This document shows, in pieces, positions 1 through 7,658 of a stretch of 49,497 nt of DNA. Below the pieces are notes generated by a model that saw only the letters and a program-made list of their open reading frames with translations, ran no database searches and had not been told where the DNA came from. A program made the position numbers and the translations under genes. The DNA comes from Betaproteobacteria bacterium. GTDB lineage: Bacteria > Pseudomonadota > Gammaproteobacteria > Burkholderiales > Usitatibacteraceae. The stretch lies in NCBI GenBank assembly GCA_016790765.1, contig JAEUMZ010000164.1:1-49497 (forward strand), read 5' to 3'. Position 1 is the first letter of the stretch. Every line of letters starts with the position of its first letter.

Positions 1-66
1 TGGCGGGGGAATGCGTGGGGAGGGGTGTTTCGCTTTTCGCCGCGATAAGCGGCATCCAAACACGGT

Positions 67-232
67 GTCGTCCCCGTGAAGACGGGGACCTCTAGCGATG
101 TAGTTTGCTGTTGGTGAACTAAAGGCAAATGCAAAGTAAGAGGTCCCCGCCAAAGCCCTGCATGGCTTTGGCGTTCAGCCGGCGCAAAGCGGTGCTTTGC
201 GAAACCCCGTCCTCACCCTTCGCGGGGACGAC
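67..232. repeat. Nested palindromic intergenic element
   Basis: The outer arms GTCGTCCCCG (67-76) and CGGGGACGAC (223-232) are exact inverted repeats. Inside them are a hairpin TCCCCGT/ACGGGGA (71-88), a pair GGGGACCTCT (84-93) / AGAGGTCCCC (139-148), a hairpin GCCAAAGCC/GGCTTTGGC (149-172) and a hairpin GCAAAGC/GCTTTGC (184-200). The whole segment can fold as one branched structure. It lies just beyond the stop codon of the ABC exporter gene, as REP/BIME-like or MITE-like elements often do. No coding function is seen in 1-295. Confidence 0.7.
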
Positions 233-295
233 GCCTTGTTTAAAGGGCGCTTCGCGCGGCGCGACACGTGGCCAAGTAGTTCGCAGACGCCGGCC

Positions 296-2110
296 CTACC
301 CCTCCCCCTCCTCCTGCTGCTGCAACCGCCACATCTCCGCAAACACCCCCTCGCGTTCCAGCAGCTCGCGAAACGCTCCCCGCTCAACAATCCGACCATC
401 GCTCATCACCAAAATTTCATCCGCATCGATGATGGTGGAGAGGCGATGCGCGATCACCAATGTCGTTCGATCGCGCGCGATCTCGCGTAACTCCGCCTGG
501 ATGTTCTTTTCCGTCGCCGAATCCAGCGCCGAAGTCGCCTCATCGAATATCAGGATCGCTGGGTTCTTCAACAGCGTCCGTGCAATCGCCACACGCTGCT
601 TCTCTCCCCCGGAAAGCTTCAACCCGCGCTCGCCGACCATCGATTCCCACCGGTCCGGCAGGCGCTCGATGAACTCCAGCACGTGGGCGCGGCGCGCGGC
701 GTCTTCGATTTCCGCATCGCTCGCGCCCGGCCGGCCGTAGGCGATGTTGTAGCGGATGGTGTCGTTGAAGAGCACGGTGTCTTGCGGCACGATGCCGAGT
801 GCCGCGCGCACGGAAGATTGCGTGACCTCGCGGATGTCCTGGCCATCGATGGTGATGCGCCCGCCTGCGGGGTTGACGTCGTAGAAACGGAACAGCAGGC
901 GTGACAGCGTGGACTTGCCCGCGCCGCTGGAGCCCACCACGGCCACGGTCTTCCCGGCCGGAACTGAAAAACTCACGCCGTGCAGGATCTGCCGCTTGGG
1001 TTCATAACTGAAATCCACGTTTTCGAACGCAATCGCCGCGCCGTTGACCTGCAACGCCTTTGCGCCCGGCTTGTCGGCAATCTCCTGGTTTTCCGCCATC
1101 AGGCGGAACATCTTTTCCATGTCCGTCAGCGCCTGCTTGATCTCGCGGTACATCACGCCCAGGAAATTGAGCGGAATATAGAGCTGGATCAAGAGCGCAT
1201 TGACCATCACCAGGTCCCCCAGCGTGAGTGGGCCGTTGACAATGCCATCCGCCGCGCGCCACATCAGGAGCGTCACCGCCGTGGCGATCACCAGGCTTTG
1301 CGCGGAATTGAGGATCCCCAGCGAAGTCTCGCTCTTGGTGGCGGCCGCTTCGTACTTCTGCAAATTCATGTCGTAGCGCCCGGCCTCGAATTCCTCGTTG
1401 CCGAAATACTTCACGGTCTCATAGTTGAGCAGGGAATCGATGGCGCGCGTGTTGGCCTTTGAATCCATCTCGTTCATCTGCCGCCGGTGCGCGGTGCGCC
1501 ATTCGGTGATGGCGATGGTGGTGCCGATGTAAATCACGATGGCCGAAATGGTGATGACCACGAACCAGATGTCGAACTTCTTGGCCAGCAGCACGGTGAC
1601 GAGCGTCATCTCCAGCAGGATCGGGATCACCGAGAACAGCATGAACGACAGCATCGTGGAAATGCCGCGCGTGCCGCGCTCGATGTCGCGCGTGACGCCG
1701 CCGGTCTGCCGCTCCAGGTGGAAACGGAGCGAGAGCGCGTGCAGGTGGCGGAACACGGACAGCGCAATGCGCCGCATGGCGCGCTGCGTGACCTTCACGA
1801 ACACGATGTCGCGCAATTCCCCAAAGAAAGTGGACGAGAGCCGCAGCAGCCCGTAGGCCACCAGGAGCGCAATCGGCACGACCAGGATGCCGCGCGACTT
1901 ATCCAGCGAATCGACGATTTCCTTCAGCAGCAGCGGCACGCCGATGTTGGCGAGCTTGGCCGTGACCAGAAACGTGATCGCCAATGCCACCCGCCAGCGG
2001 AATTCCCAGAGGTAGGGCAACAGCGAACGGATGACGGACCAGTCGCTTTTGGGGGTGGGCGCGCTAGAGGGTGCGTGAGCGGGGGAGGCTGGGGCGGGGG
2101 TGGAGGACAT
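296..2110 (-). CDS. Atm1/HMT1-type ABC exporter, fused membrane and ATPase domains
   Basis: A 604-residue half-transporter expected to work as a homodimer in the inner membrane. The N-terminal membrane domain (about residues 30-330) carries the sequence NYETVKYFGNE, characteristic of the Atm1/HMT1 family, which exports glutathione conjugates or metal-thiol compounds. The C-terminal ATPase has Walker A GSSGAGKST (393-401), signature LSGGEKQ (499-505), Walker B ILIFDEATS (519-527) and the H-loop histidine in IAHRLS (about 555). I chose the ATG at 2110, which begins MSSTPAP; the reading frame stays open to 2260, but that extension is encoded by a palindromic repeat and is probably not translated. 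The family call is firm; the substrate is inferred. Confidence 0.93.
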   Translation of the reverse strand: MSSTPAPASPAHAPSSAPTPKSDWSVIRSLLPYLWEFRWRVALAITFLVTAKLANIGVPLLLKEIVDSLDKSRGILVVPIALLVAYGLLRLSSTFFGELRDIVFVKVTQRAMRRIALSVFRHLHALSLRFHLERQTGGVTRDIERGTRGISTMLSFMLFSVIPILLEMTLVTVLLAKKFDIWFVVITISAIVIYIGTTIAITEWRTAHRRQMNEMDSKANTRAIDSLLNYETVKYFGNEEFEAGRYDMNLQKYEAAATKSETSLGILNSAQSLVIATAVTLLMWRAADGIVNGPLTLGDLVMVNALLIQLYIPLNFLGVMYREIKQALTDMEKMFRLMAENQEIADKPGAKALQVNGAAIAFENVDFSYEPKRQILHGVSFSVPAGKTVAVVGSSGAGKSTLSRLLFRFYDVNPAGGRITIDGQDIREVTQSSVRAALGIVPQDTVLFNDTIRYNIAYGRPGASDAEIEDAARRAHVLEFIERLPDRWESMVGERGLKLSGGEKQRVAIARTLLKNPAILIFDEATSALDSATEKNIQAELREIARDRTTLVIAHRLSTIIDADEILVMSDGRIVERGAFRELLEREGVFAEMWRLQQQEEGEG

Positions 2111-2143
2111 GAAGGAGCTTATGGAAGCGTTGCTGTAAACCAT

Positions 2144-2215
2144 GTCGTCCCGGACTTGTTCCGGGACCCAAGTTACGCAACGTCGAATTGGGCCCCGGAA
2201 CGAGTCCGGGGCGAC
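2144..2215. repeat. 72-bp intergenic palindrome
   Basis: Two 28-nt arms (2144-2171 and 2188-2215) match as inverted repeats at 25 of 28 positions around a 16-nt loop. The arms have the form GTCGTCCCGGACTTGTTCCG and its near complement, a type of intergenic palindrome common in proteobacterial genomes. It lies just upstream of the ABC exporter start. In the rest of 2111-2419 I see only a degenerate copy of another repeat. Confidence 0.75.
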
Positions 2216-2362
2216 ACATTGGAGATGGTGCGGAAAGCGATACCTTCGATTATCCCGCACCCACCAATTGCCTCGGATTCGTGCAAGTGAATCCGCCTTG
2301 CGCGACGTGCGAGCACAGGGCTGTCGTTGGCGATTCGTGTGCGTAGATCACGCACGCACCAG

Positions 2363-2395
2363 AAACCCGAATACTGGCGCGGTGTTCCGGACACA
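2363..2395. repeat. Degenerate copy of the AAACCCAAGCACTGGC element
   Basis: AAACCCGAATACTGGC at 2363-2378 matches the consensus arm of the element at 40975-41040 in 13 of 16 positions. It is followed by GCGGTGTTCCGG, which resembles the sequence after the same arm at 36079 and 48631. No clear second arm is present, so this is probably a decayed or half element. Confidence 0.4.
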
Positions 2396-2419
2396 AATGG
2401 CTGAAACGCTTCGTCAGCG

Positions 2420-2665
2420 CTAGCGTTTTGCTGCTATTCGGAGAAGGCCCGTGCCCCGGCTGTCTGGTTGCACTTCATGCAATTTGGCAATGGAATTGAC
2501 AAATTGCATAAGCGGCTTTTTCTCATCGCCCACCGGTATTGCAAGATAAGCTTCGTCGAAATTTTGCAGCGCCGCTTTGTCGATAGCGCCCAGTTTTCAC
2601 AGAGCGCGTGCGGAAGTGTGGATGCACTCCAGGACGTCACTCTTGCAGAGGCGTTTCTTAGACAT
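2420..2665 (-). pseudogene. Broken HigA-like antitoxin fragment with in-frame TGA
   Basis: From the ATG at 2665 the frame reads MSKKRLCKSDVLECIHTSAR then AL, then TGA at codon 23 (2599-2597). It continues in the same frame as KLGAIDKAALQNFDEAYL and runs 58 more codons to TAG at 2422-2420. The sequence on both sides of the TGA matches the N-terminal pattern of HigA/XRE-type antitoxins (helix, then a G-A-[IM]-D-x-x-x-L-x-x-F-D segment), so the stop interrupts what was one peptide. The usual C-terminal helix-turn-helix is absent; the tail PVGDEKKPLMQFVNSIAKLH is not recognisable. No toxin gene is adjacent. I read it as a remnant; a translated short N-terminal peptide cannot be excluded. Confidence 0.55.
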
Positions 2666-2686
2666 GTTCTATTCAGAATAAATAGT

Positions 2687-3265
2687 CTACTTACCTTTGG
2701 AGTTTGCCCACGCCCCAAGCTTCTTCTGCCTGGCTTCGCTTTCAAGCTCGACCAACTTCGTTTTGTACGCTGTGGACTTCTGGCCATCGGGCAATCGCGT
2801 GACGTTGCCATACACACGCGCCAATCCATTGCTGACCAAGAGCTCGATCAAGCTCTTCCCTTGCGCGTTGACGAAGGCGTTGTAGCGCGGCACGACCGTG
2901 CGGCCACCGCTGGGCGACCAACTGGTCCACAACTCGAAGGGTTGCTTAAGGGTCTCGCGCGTGAAGTTGGTCGCTTTCGTTCCGACTGCCAGCGTATCGT
3001 CGAGAGAGATTCCAAAGTGTTGACTTTGCTTTCGCACCCGCTCGGCTTCGACTAGCGTCGTCTCCGGTGCGTCGATGAAATACAAGCGCGCGACAAAATC
3101 CTTGTCGCCGCACTTGACGCGGAAACTGTCGCCGTCGTTGTACTTGTCCTCGACGTAGGCGCATGCCGTCAGTTTCTCCAAAGGCTTTGCGGCGAATGTG
3201 CTCGCAGCGGGTAGCAGAAACGCAAACAGCGTAAATGCGATCTTGAGCGGGCGAAGTGAACTCAA
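2687..3265 (-). CDS. Secreted thermonuclease-like (SNase family) protein
   Basis: A protein of about 192 residues with a typical signal peptide (RPLKIAFTLFAFLLPAASTFAA) followed by a staphylococcal-nuclease-like OB fold. Visible family motifs are DGDSFRV and RLYFIDAPET near the start of the domain and SNGLARVYG towards the end. Members usually hydrolyse DNA or RNA with calcium, but I cannot assign all three catalytic residues with confidence here. I prefer the TTG at 3265 because AGGGGA lies just upstream and the product begins directly with the signal peptide; an ATG at 3295 is the alternative. It is on the same strand as, and downstream of, the nuclease-helicase gene, and both lie in sequence that looks less GC-rich than the neighbours. 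Confidence 0.8.
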   Translation of the reverse strand: MSSLRPLKIAFTLFAFLLPAASTFAAKPLEKLTACAYVEDKYNDGDSFRVKCGDKDFVARLYFIDAPETTLVEAERVRKQSQHFGISLDDTLAVGTKATNFTRETLKQPFELWTSWSPSGGRTVVPRYNAFVNAQGKSLIELLVSNGLARVYGNVTRLPDGQKSTAYKTKLVELESEARQKKLGAWANSKGK

Positions 3266-3510
3266 TTCAGTCCCCTGCAAGTAGCAAAGTCCCATTGTGC
3301 ACTTTCGTAAATGGGCGCGGGCGCGCTTCTGCTGCACGTTAGTCCGTATGCCCAATCGTGACAGTTGTCTTGAACTCTAGCGCTCGCGCATTGCATTGTG
3401 TCAAAACGGTTCAGACAGCGATCCTATACATGGCATTCGTTAGACCAACCATTTCTCGATTCAACACCAATAGCGGCGGTCGCAATGAAGACTTTCAGTC
3501 GAGTTTGACG

Positions 3511-5559
3511 TCAGGGATTCCAGCAAACAGCCCCGCAAGACAACAAGTACTGATATATCCCGTCGTAGAACGCGACCCGTCGAGTGAGATCCGAATCCGT
3601 CGAATCTCCGGTGGGCACAAAAATGATCATTCCCTTTCGTGCGCGTGTAAGCAAGACGCGATAGCCATTGAGAGCTACGTCAATCAAACCATCACGTTTC
3701 CAATCATCTCCAGACAACTTGTAAGCTCTCCAGGATTGCCCTTCCCAGCGCAAGTCTGCATCCCAACAGACAATGCAGTAGTCCAACTCTAAGCCTTGGA
3801 CTTGGTATTGGTTTTGGACGGTTTCAAGTGCGTTTGAGGAGCGAATGTCAGTACTAGGTGCAAGCATCCATGTGGCGATATCTGGCTTGAGGTCTACAAA
3901 CAAGCCCTCAGCCGCGAGTCGCCGAGCTTGGCCTGAAGCAATGATCCCGCATCTTTGACCGCCAAAGGCATTGGCTCGTGCCCAAGATCTTGCATCATTG
4001 AGATCTCTCGTCACAAATATTGTGTTTCCTTCCTGGTTCATCGTGTCAGCCAACTTTGTGGCTAGAGCTGCTTTACCGAGAAGCAATGCGGCGGCCCATT
4101 CCTCAACAACCGAATTACGGTAGTAGCGCATGGACTGTCGTAGATGACCGTGCGTCAGTATTCGCCTGCCTGCGTGGTTAGCCCAATATTCACGATCTTC
4201 GATTTCCGCGAGAGCCAACGTATCGTCGGCAATTGAAAACGTCCAACCTAATCGGTCAGCCGCTTCAAGCCATGCAACGATTCCTCGTTCGCCACGGTTT
4301 ATCGCTTGGTTATGACCAACGAGAGCGACGACAACGGCTCCGGAATTCGGAAATGCACTTCGTTGAACAGTTAGGATCAAGTCCGCTTCATGATCCGCGA
4401 GCGCTTGCCCTAGCACTTGTCGACCCTTCTCATACGTTCGCTGAGCCTCGTCAAACACTAGGACTTGAGAGTCCTCCTGTCGATGATCCTGTCCACGGTT
4501 CCCAAGAAAATGGTGCGCTTTGACGATCTTGAAAGTTGCAGCCGTCGCTACTAGCGCGGCGTCTCTACGTTTGTATCCAGTGGCTGTCCACGCTTTGGCA
4601 TTGCGACCTTGAGACTTGTACGAGGTGCCAAGCGCTTTGTTAAGTACTTCGACCAGAGGAGCATTGCCCGTCACGAACACGGAGTGCCTTGCGTGTGGCC
4701 CGCGCATCACGATTTCAAGTCCGACGAGAGTCTTTCCCGCACCGGGCGCACCAGAGAGGAAAACGATATGGTGTTGCATGTTCGCCAATGCATTCGCGAC
4801 GTGCATTTGGATTTCCTGAACGCTGGCTGCGATCGCAGCTTTCGGTGCCGAATGTCCCTGAATTGCGGCTACATCGTGATTACCGTATAGCGAGAGTGCG
4901 GCATCCAAAATGGAGGACGATGGACTAAATGGAGAAGCGATCCACGATTCAGCGCGAACTTCTGACTTGCAGGATCGGTAAGAAAGGCCGATTGCTATCG
5001 CATCCTTTAGGCTCGCTTTGTCGCACTCCAATGGGCTATTCGCCAAAGTACTCCAACTATGCCCGGATTGTCCTGGCCAGCTTGGCGATGTGCGCGCTCT
5101 TCCATTGGTCAGTGCCAATATGGGAATCACTAGCGCCCTTTCGCGGCTACTCCACTCGGATGTGACGCGGTGAAACTCCAATAGGTTTACCGCATATCCC
5201 ATGACCTGGTCGCGATCGGCCTGAAGCAATCGACTCCGCTTGAATTCGATAACGAAGAGCGCGCCCTTTGCGAGAAGTAAACAATCAATACGAAGTCCGC
5301 GCCGGCGAAAGTCGAACTCGAGGATTACGTTTTCAATATCTTCACATTCGGGTTGAATCAATGCGTGACGAATGATCGGAATTCGCTCGTCAATTGACTC
5401 TTGGAGCAGCGCGATGCTCGTGTTCCACTCGTTCGCTTGCGCGGCGTCGATGTCCAGACTCTCGGCTGCAGCCTTTCCAGCTAGCTGATTCGCAATCGTC
5501 TCTGGAGATGTCTCCAGAAACTCACGACGAGTACCGGAGTACCAGGCGGCCGCTGTCAT
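3511..5559 (-). CDS. DUF2075-type nuclease-helicase fusion protein
   Basis: A protein of about 682 residues. The N-terminal part (about 75-150) has the arrangement E...D92 CLLL...E105-F-K107, which fits a PD-(D/E)xK nuclease core. From about residue 260 there is a superfamily-1-like ATPase of the DUF2075 family: Walker A GAPGAGKT (270-277), Walker B VLVFDEAQR (366-374), a motif III-like ALVGHNQ (412-418), a conserved NQYQVQGLELD segment (583-593) and a motif VI-like LLTRAR (636-641). DUF2075 proteins often occur in defence or mobile regions, with function mostly unproven. The ATG at 5559 is chosen over a TTG at 5622 because the extension is unlike the family. Base composition is clearly lower in GC than the flanking genes, suggesting horizontal transfer. 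DNA processing or phage defence is an inference. Confidence 0.85.
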   Translation of the reverse strand: MTAAAWYSGTRREFLETSPETIANQLAGKAAAESLDIDAAQANEWNTSIALLQESIDERIPIIRHALIQPECEDIENVILEFDFRRRGLRIDCLLLAKGALFVIEFKRSRLLQADRDQVMGYAVNLLEFHRVTSEWSSRERALVIPILALTNGRARTSPSWPGQSGHSWSTLANSPLECDKASLKDAIAIGLSYRSCKSEVRAESWIASPFSPSSSILDAALSLYGNHDVAAIQGHSAPKAAIAASVQEIQMHVANALANMQHHIVFLSGAPGAGKTLVGLEIVMRGPHARHSVFVTGNAPLVEVLNKALGTSYKSQGRNAKAWTATGYKRRDAALVATAATFKIVKAHHFLGNRGQDHRQEDSQVLVFDEAQRTYEKGRQVLGQALADHEADLILTVQRSAFPNSGAVVVALVGHNQAINRGERGIVAWLEAADRLGWTFSIADDTLALAEIEDREYWANHAGRRILTHGHLRQSMRYYRNSVVEEWAAALLLGKAALATKLADTMNQEGNTIFVTRDLNDARSWARANAFGGQRCGIIASGQARRLAAEGLFVDLKPDIATWMLAPSTDIRSSNALETVQNQYQVQGLELDYCIVCWDADLRWEGQSWRAYKLSGDDWKRDGLIDVALNGYRVLLTRARKGMIIFVPTGDSTDSDLTRRVAFYDGIYQYLLSCGAVCWNP

Positions 5560-5643
5560 GTGAAAGGGCAAACGAGCCAAGAAAGCAAAGGACTTCGCAC
5601 AAAACTGCCGGTGAAGAAACAACCATTCATGGCGAGCCAGACC

Positions 5644-6183
5644 TCATACGCGCTGCATCTCAGTCTCAATCTCCCTCAACAACCCCGGCAACGCCGCCTC
5701 GCTGTACCCCTTCTTCACACTCACCACCTTCCCATCCTTGCCGATGATGAGCATGTGCGGGATGCCGTTGACGCCGTAGGCGTTATGGATGCGCTTGCTG
5801 GGGTCGTTGGTCATGGTGACCTTGCTTTCGTGGAACTGGCGCGTCACTTCCTTGAAGGTCTGCCGGTCCTCGATGTTGATGGTGATGACGGCCAGCGAGT
5901 CCTTGGCCACTTCCTGCAGCTTGTTGAGCATGACGATTTCCTGCCGGCACGGGCCGCACCAGGAGGGCCAGAAGGTCACCACGCGCACCTTGCCCGCGGA
6001 TTGCTCAAGCGTGATTTCCTCGTTGCGGCGCGTGAGGCCCAGTGGCATCGCGGGCGGCGTGTCGCCCGGGCCGGGGCCGGCTTTGGGTTTCGCGTCGTTG
6101 GCCAGCGCAGAGGTTGCGAATGCCAGCGTCAGTGCAAACAGGCAGGCGAGGCTGGCGATGGCGATGGTTTTGATCGTTTGCAT
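5644..6183 (-). CDS. TlpA/ResA-like periplasmic thioredoxin-fold protein
   Basis: A 179-residue protein with a signal peptide (residues 1-29, ending SALAND) and a thioredoxin fold of the TlpA/AhpC-TSA type. The redox motif is W-C-G-P-C (C76, C79), and the cis-proline segment GIPHMLII is visible near residue 140. Such proteins reduce or exchange disulfides in the periplasm, for example during cytochrome c maturation. No cytochrome biogenesis gene is adjacent, so the partner is unknown. It is followed downstream on the same strand by the accessory nuclease-helicase gene, with about 85 bp between them. Confidence 0.9.
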   Translation of the reverse strand: MQTIKTIAIASLACLFALTLAFATSALANDAKPKAGPGPGDTPPAMPLGLTRRNEEITLEQSAGKVRVVTFWPSWCGPCRQEIVMLNKLQEVAKDSLAVITINIEDRQTFKEVTRQFHESKVTMTNDPSKRIHNAYGVNGIPHMLIIGKDGKVVSVKKGYSEAALPGLLREIETEMQRV

Positions 6184-6280
6184 GGCGGGTGCGTTGTGAC
6201 GATGGGATGGGATGGAATGACCGGGGATTGTTTCGCGCAGGGTGCGGATGGACGATCGGCCTCTTGCAAAGGGCTCTTGG

Positions 6281-6616
6281 CTATCCGCTCAGGCTGCACG
6301 GGGCGCCATCGGTGTCCGTGAATTTCGCCAACGTCTGTCCGTGCAATGGCGTGGGCGGGGAGAGGAACACGATGTCCTTGCCAGCCTTCTGCGCGTGGAA
6401 CGCCTCGATGTCCTCCACGCCAAAGCCCAGTTCGCAGGAGCCGGGCGGATGGTCCGCGTCTGCGAGGTGCAGCGCCAGCGTGGTGCTGCCGGTGTCGAAT
6501 TCAGACCAGTGGGGCGATTCGAATCGCAAGCGCAATCCAAGCGCATCGCGATGAAAGCGCACTGCGTCATTCATGTTGCCCACGTATTTGATGGCGTAGC
6601 GCAAAGAGGCATTCAT
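6281..6616 (-). CDS. VOC-family (glyoxalase/bleomycin-resistance fold) protein
   Basis: A 111-residue single-domain VOC protein with the pattern YVGNMNDAVRFHRDALGL at the start and a C-terminal FTDTDGAPCSL segment, where the paired beta-alpha-beta-beta-beta modules bind a metal or ligand. Members include lactoylglutathione lyases, dioxygenases and resistance proteins; the sequence alone does not tell which. The family's usual terminal metal ligand, often a glutamate near the end (DPDGN-x-x-E), is replaced by a different residue, so catalysis is uncertain. It stands alone with no obvious partner gene. Confidence 0.8.
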   Translation of the reverse strand: MNASLRYAIKYVGNMNDAVRFHRDALGLRLRFESPHWSEFDTGSTTLALHLADADHPPGSCELGFGVEDIEAFHAQKAGKDIVFLSPPTPLHGQTLAKFTDTDGAPCSLSG

Positions 6617-7020
6617 GGGGATGCTCCTTCAGTTCAGAAACACAAGTGCCGCGCAAGCGGCGATGGCGTTCTTGCCGCACGCGCGCAACGGCGTGGGCCG
6701 GCGGGGCAGGCTGGGCGCGGTGGGCGTGGTGGGCGCTGCAGACGCGGTGAGCGCAGAGTGCATCGGCAAATTCCCCTTTGAAGTGAATCTGCCCGTCCGA
6801 AGGTGTGGTGCGCGGAGCGGTGTAGTCGTTATGCGGACTAGGTTAGGGGAACGCCCTTGGGGCGTCAATACGGCGGGGCTGCGCCATTTGAGAGGCCATC
6901 CAACGACCAAAGTCCAGGACGGGCGCGCATTTCAGGCCAAAACAGGCTGAAATGCCGCTCCAGCGCTAGGGTTTCTGGTGGATTCATGGGGAAATCAAGG
7001 TGCTGAACAGGTTGCGTAGG
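6617..7020. other. Intergenic stretch without a supported gene
   Basis: About 400 bp between the VOC protein and the nucleotidyltransferase pair. Open frames exist on both strands but have low-complexity, repeat-like products (for example a minus-strand frame from 6910 to 6629) and no family resemblance or ribosome-binding site. GC-rich repeats such as GGGCGCGGTGGGCGTGGTGGGCG are present near 6713-6733. I see no convincing gene. Confidence 0.5.
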
Positions 7021-7026
7021 TATAAT
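7021..7026 (+). promoter_or_regulatory. Consensus -10 box TATAAT, 7 nt before a start codon
   Basis: TATAAT at 7021-7026 is a perfect -10 hexamer. The usual start point 6-8 nt downstream falls on or beside the ATG at 7033, which would give a leaderless mRNA. I see no good -35 hexamer at the standard distance. The position directly before the small gene makes chance less likely. Confidence 0.55.
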
Positions 7027-7032
7027 GAACCC

Positions 7033-7221
7033 ATGGAAAAAGTCGTCACCAAAGCCCGTCAAAAGGACGCTTCCGGCGATCTGGCGTATTGGCTGTCGCA
7101 ACCGCCGGTGACGCGGGTTGAGGCGGTGGAAGTGCTTCGCCGGCAAGCACATGGCCAGTTGACCGATGCTCAACAGCGACTTCAAAGAGTGGCTCAAGTT
7201 ACTCAACGCCAACAACGTTGA
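7033..7221 (+). CDS. Small conserved protein paired with a nucleotidyltransferase
   Basis: A 62-residue protein starting MEKVVTKARQKDASGDLAYW and ending in a basic, glutamine-rich helix. The arrangement resembles a family of short uncharacterised proteins encoded immediately before AbiEii/MNT-like nucleotidyltransferases; the resemblance is from memory of the pattern and not from a search. The start ATG lies 7 nt after a TATAAT box with no room for a Shine-Dalgarno site. The last 56 bp overlap the nucleotidyltransferase gene in another frame, implying translational coupling. By position it could be the antitoxin or an accessory subunit; this is an inference. Confidence 0.65.
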   Translation: MEKVVTKARQKDASGDLAYWLSQPPVTRVEAVEVLRRQAHGQLTDAQQRLQRVAQVTQRQQR

Positions 7222-7627
7222 GTATTTGGTGGTCGGCGGCCACGCGCTGGCTGCGCACGGCCACCCGCGCTACACGGGCGACATCGATATCTGGATCAGC
7301 GCCGATGCCACCAACGTGGCACGGGTGCTTGACGCGCTGAGCGCGTTTGGCTTTGGCAGTTTGGGCCTCACCGCGGCAGATCTCTCCACGCCGGGCTCGG
7401 TGGTCCAGCTCGGATATCCGCCGACGCGAATTGACCTGATGCCCTCGATCGATGGCGTCGAATTCACCGGCTGCTTTGCCCGGCGCGTGGTGATGTCCAT
7501 TGATGGCATAGATGTGCCTATCATCGGTATCGCGGACTTTCGCGCCAACAAGCTGGCGGTTGGCCGCCATCAGGATTTAGCCGATGTTGAGGCGATCACG
7601 CCAAACCGAGGCAATGACTCCGGCTAA
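7166..7627 (+). CDS. AbiEii/MNT-like nucleotidyltransferase
   Basis: A 153-residue minimal nucleotidyltransferase. The catalytic signature is complete: G24-G25 in YLVVGGHALAAHG, D39-x-D41 in GDIDIWI, and a third acidic residue D90 in TRIDLMP. Proteins of this type transfer nucleotides to proteins or tRNA, and several are toxins of type IV or MenT-like systems or abortive-infection factors. The gene overlaps the preceding 62-residue gene by 56 bp and is probably made from the same mRNA. The catalytic domain is clear; a toxin role is inferred from the pairing. Confidence 0.85.
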   Translation: MLNSDFKEWLKLLNANNVEYLVVGGHALAAHGHPRYTGDIDIWISADATNVARVLDALSAFGFGSLGLTAADLSTPGSVVQLGYPPTRIDLMPSIDGVEFTGCFARRVVMSIDGIDVPIIGIADFRANKLAVGRHQDLADVEAITPNRGNDSG

Positions 7628-7658
7628 CGTACTTTCGTGACGGCGGGCCGGTGTTTGT

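Noticed and set aside
2111..2260. Upstream extension of the ABC exporter from a GTG at 2260
   Set aside because: The extension is the translation of the 72-bp palindrome at 2144-2215.
2434..2829. A 131-residue minus-strand open frame
   Set aside because: It is in a different frame from the recognisable antitoxin remnant and overlaps the nuclease gene; its product has no sensible composition.
3439..3445. GTTAGAC resembling an integron attC core site
   Set aside because: No matching RYYYAAC partner or paired inner boxes at the expected distance, and no integron integrase nearby.
6629..6910. Possible small minus-strand gene before the nucleotidyltransferase pair
   Set aside because: No ribosome-binding site or family resemblance, and the product looks like a translated intergenic repeat.
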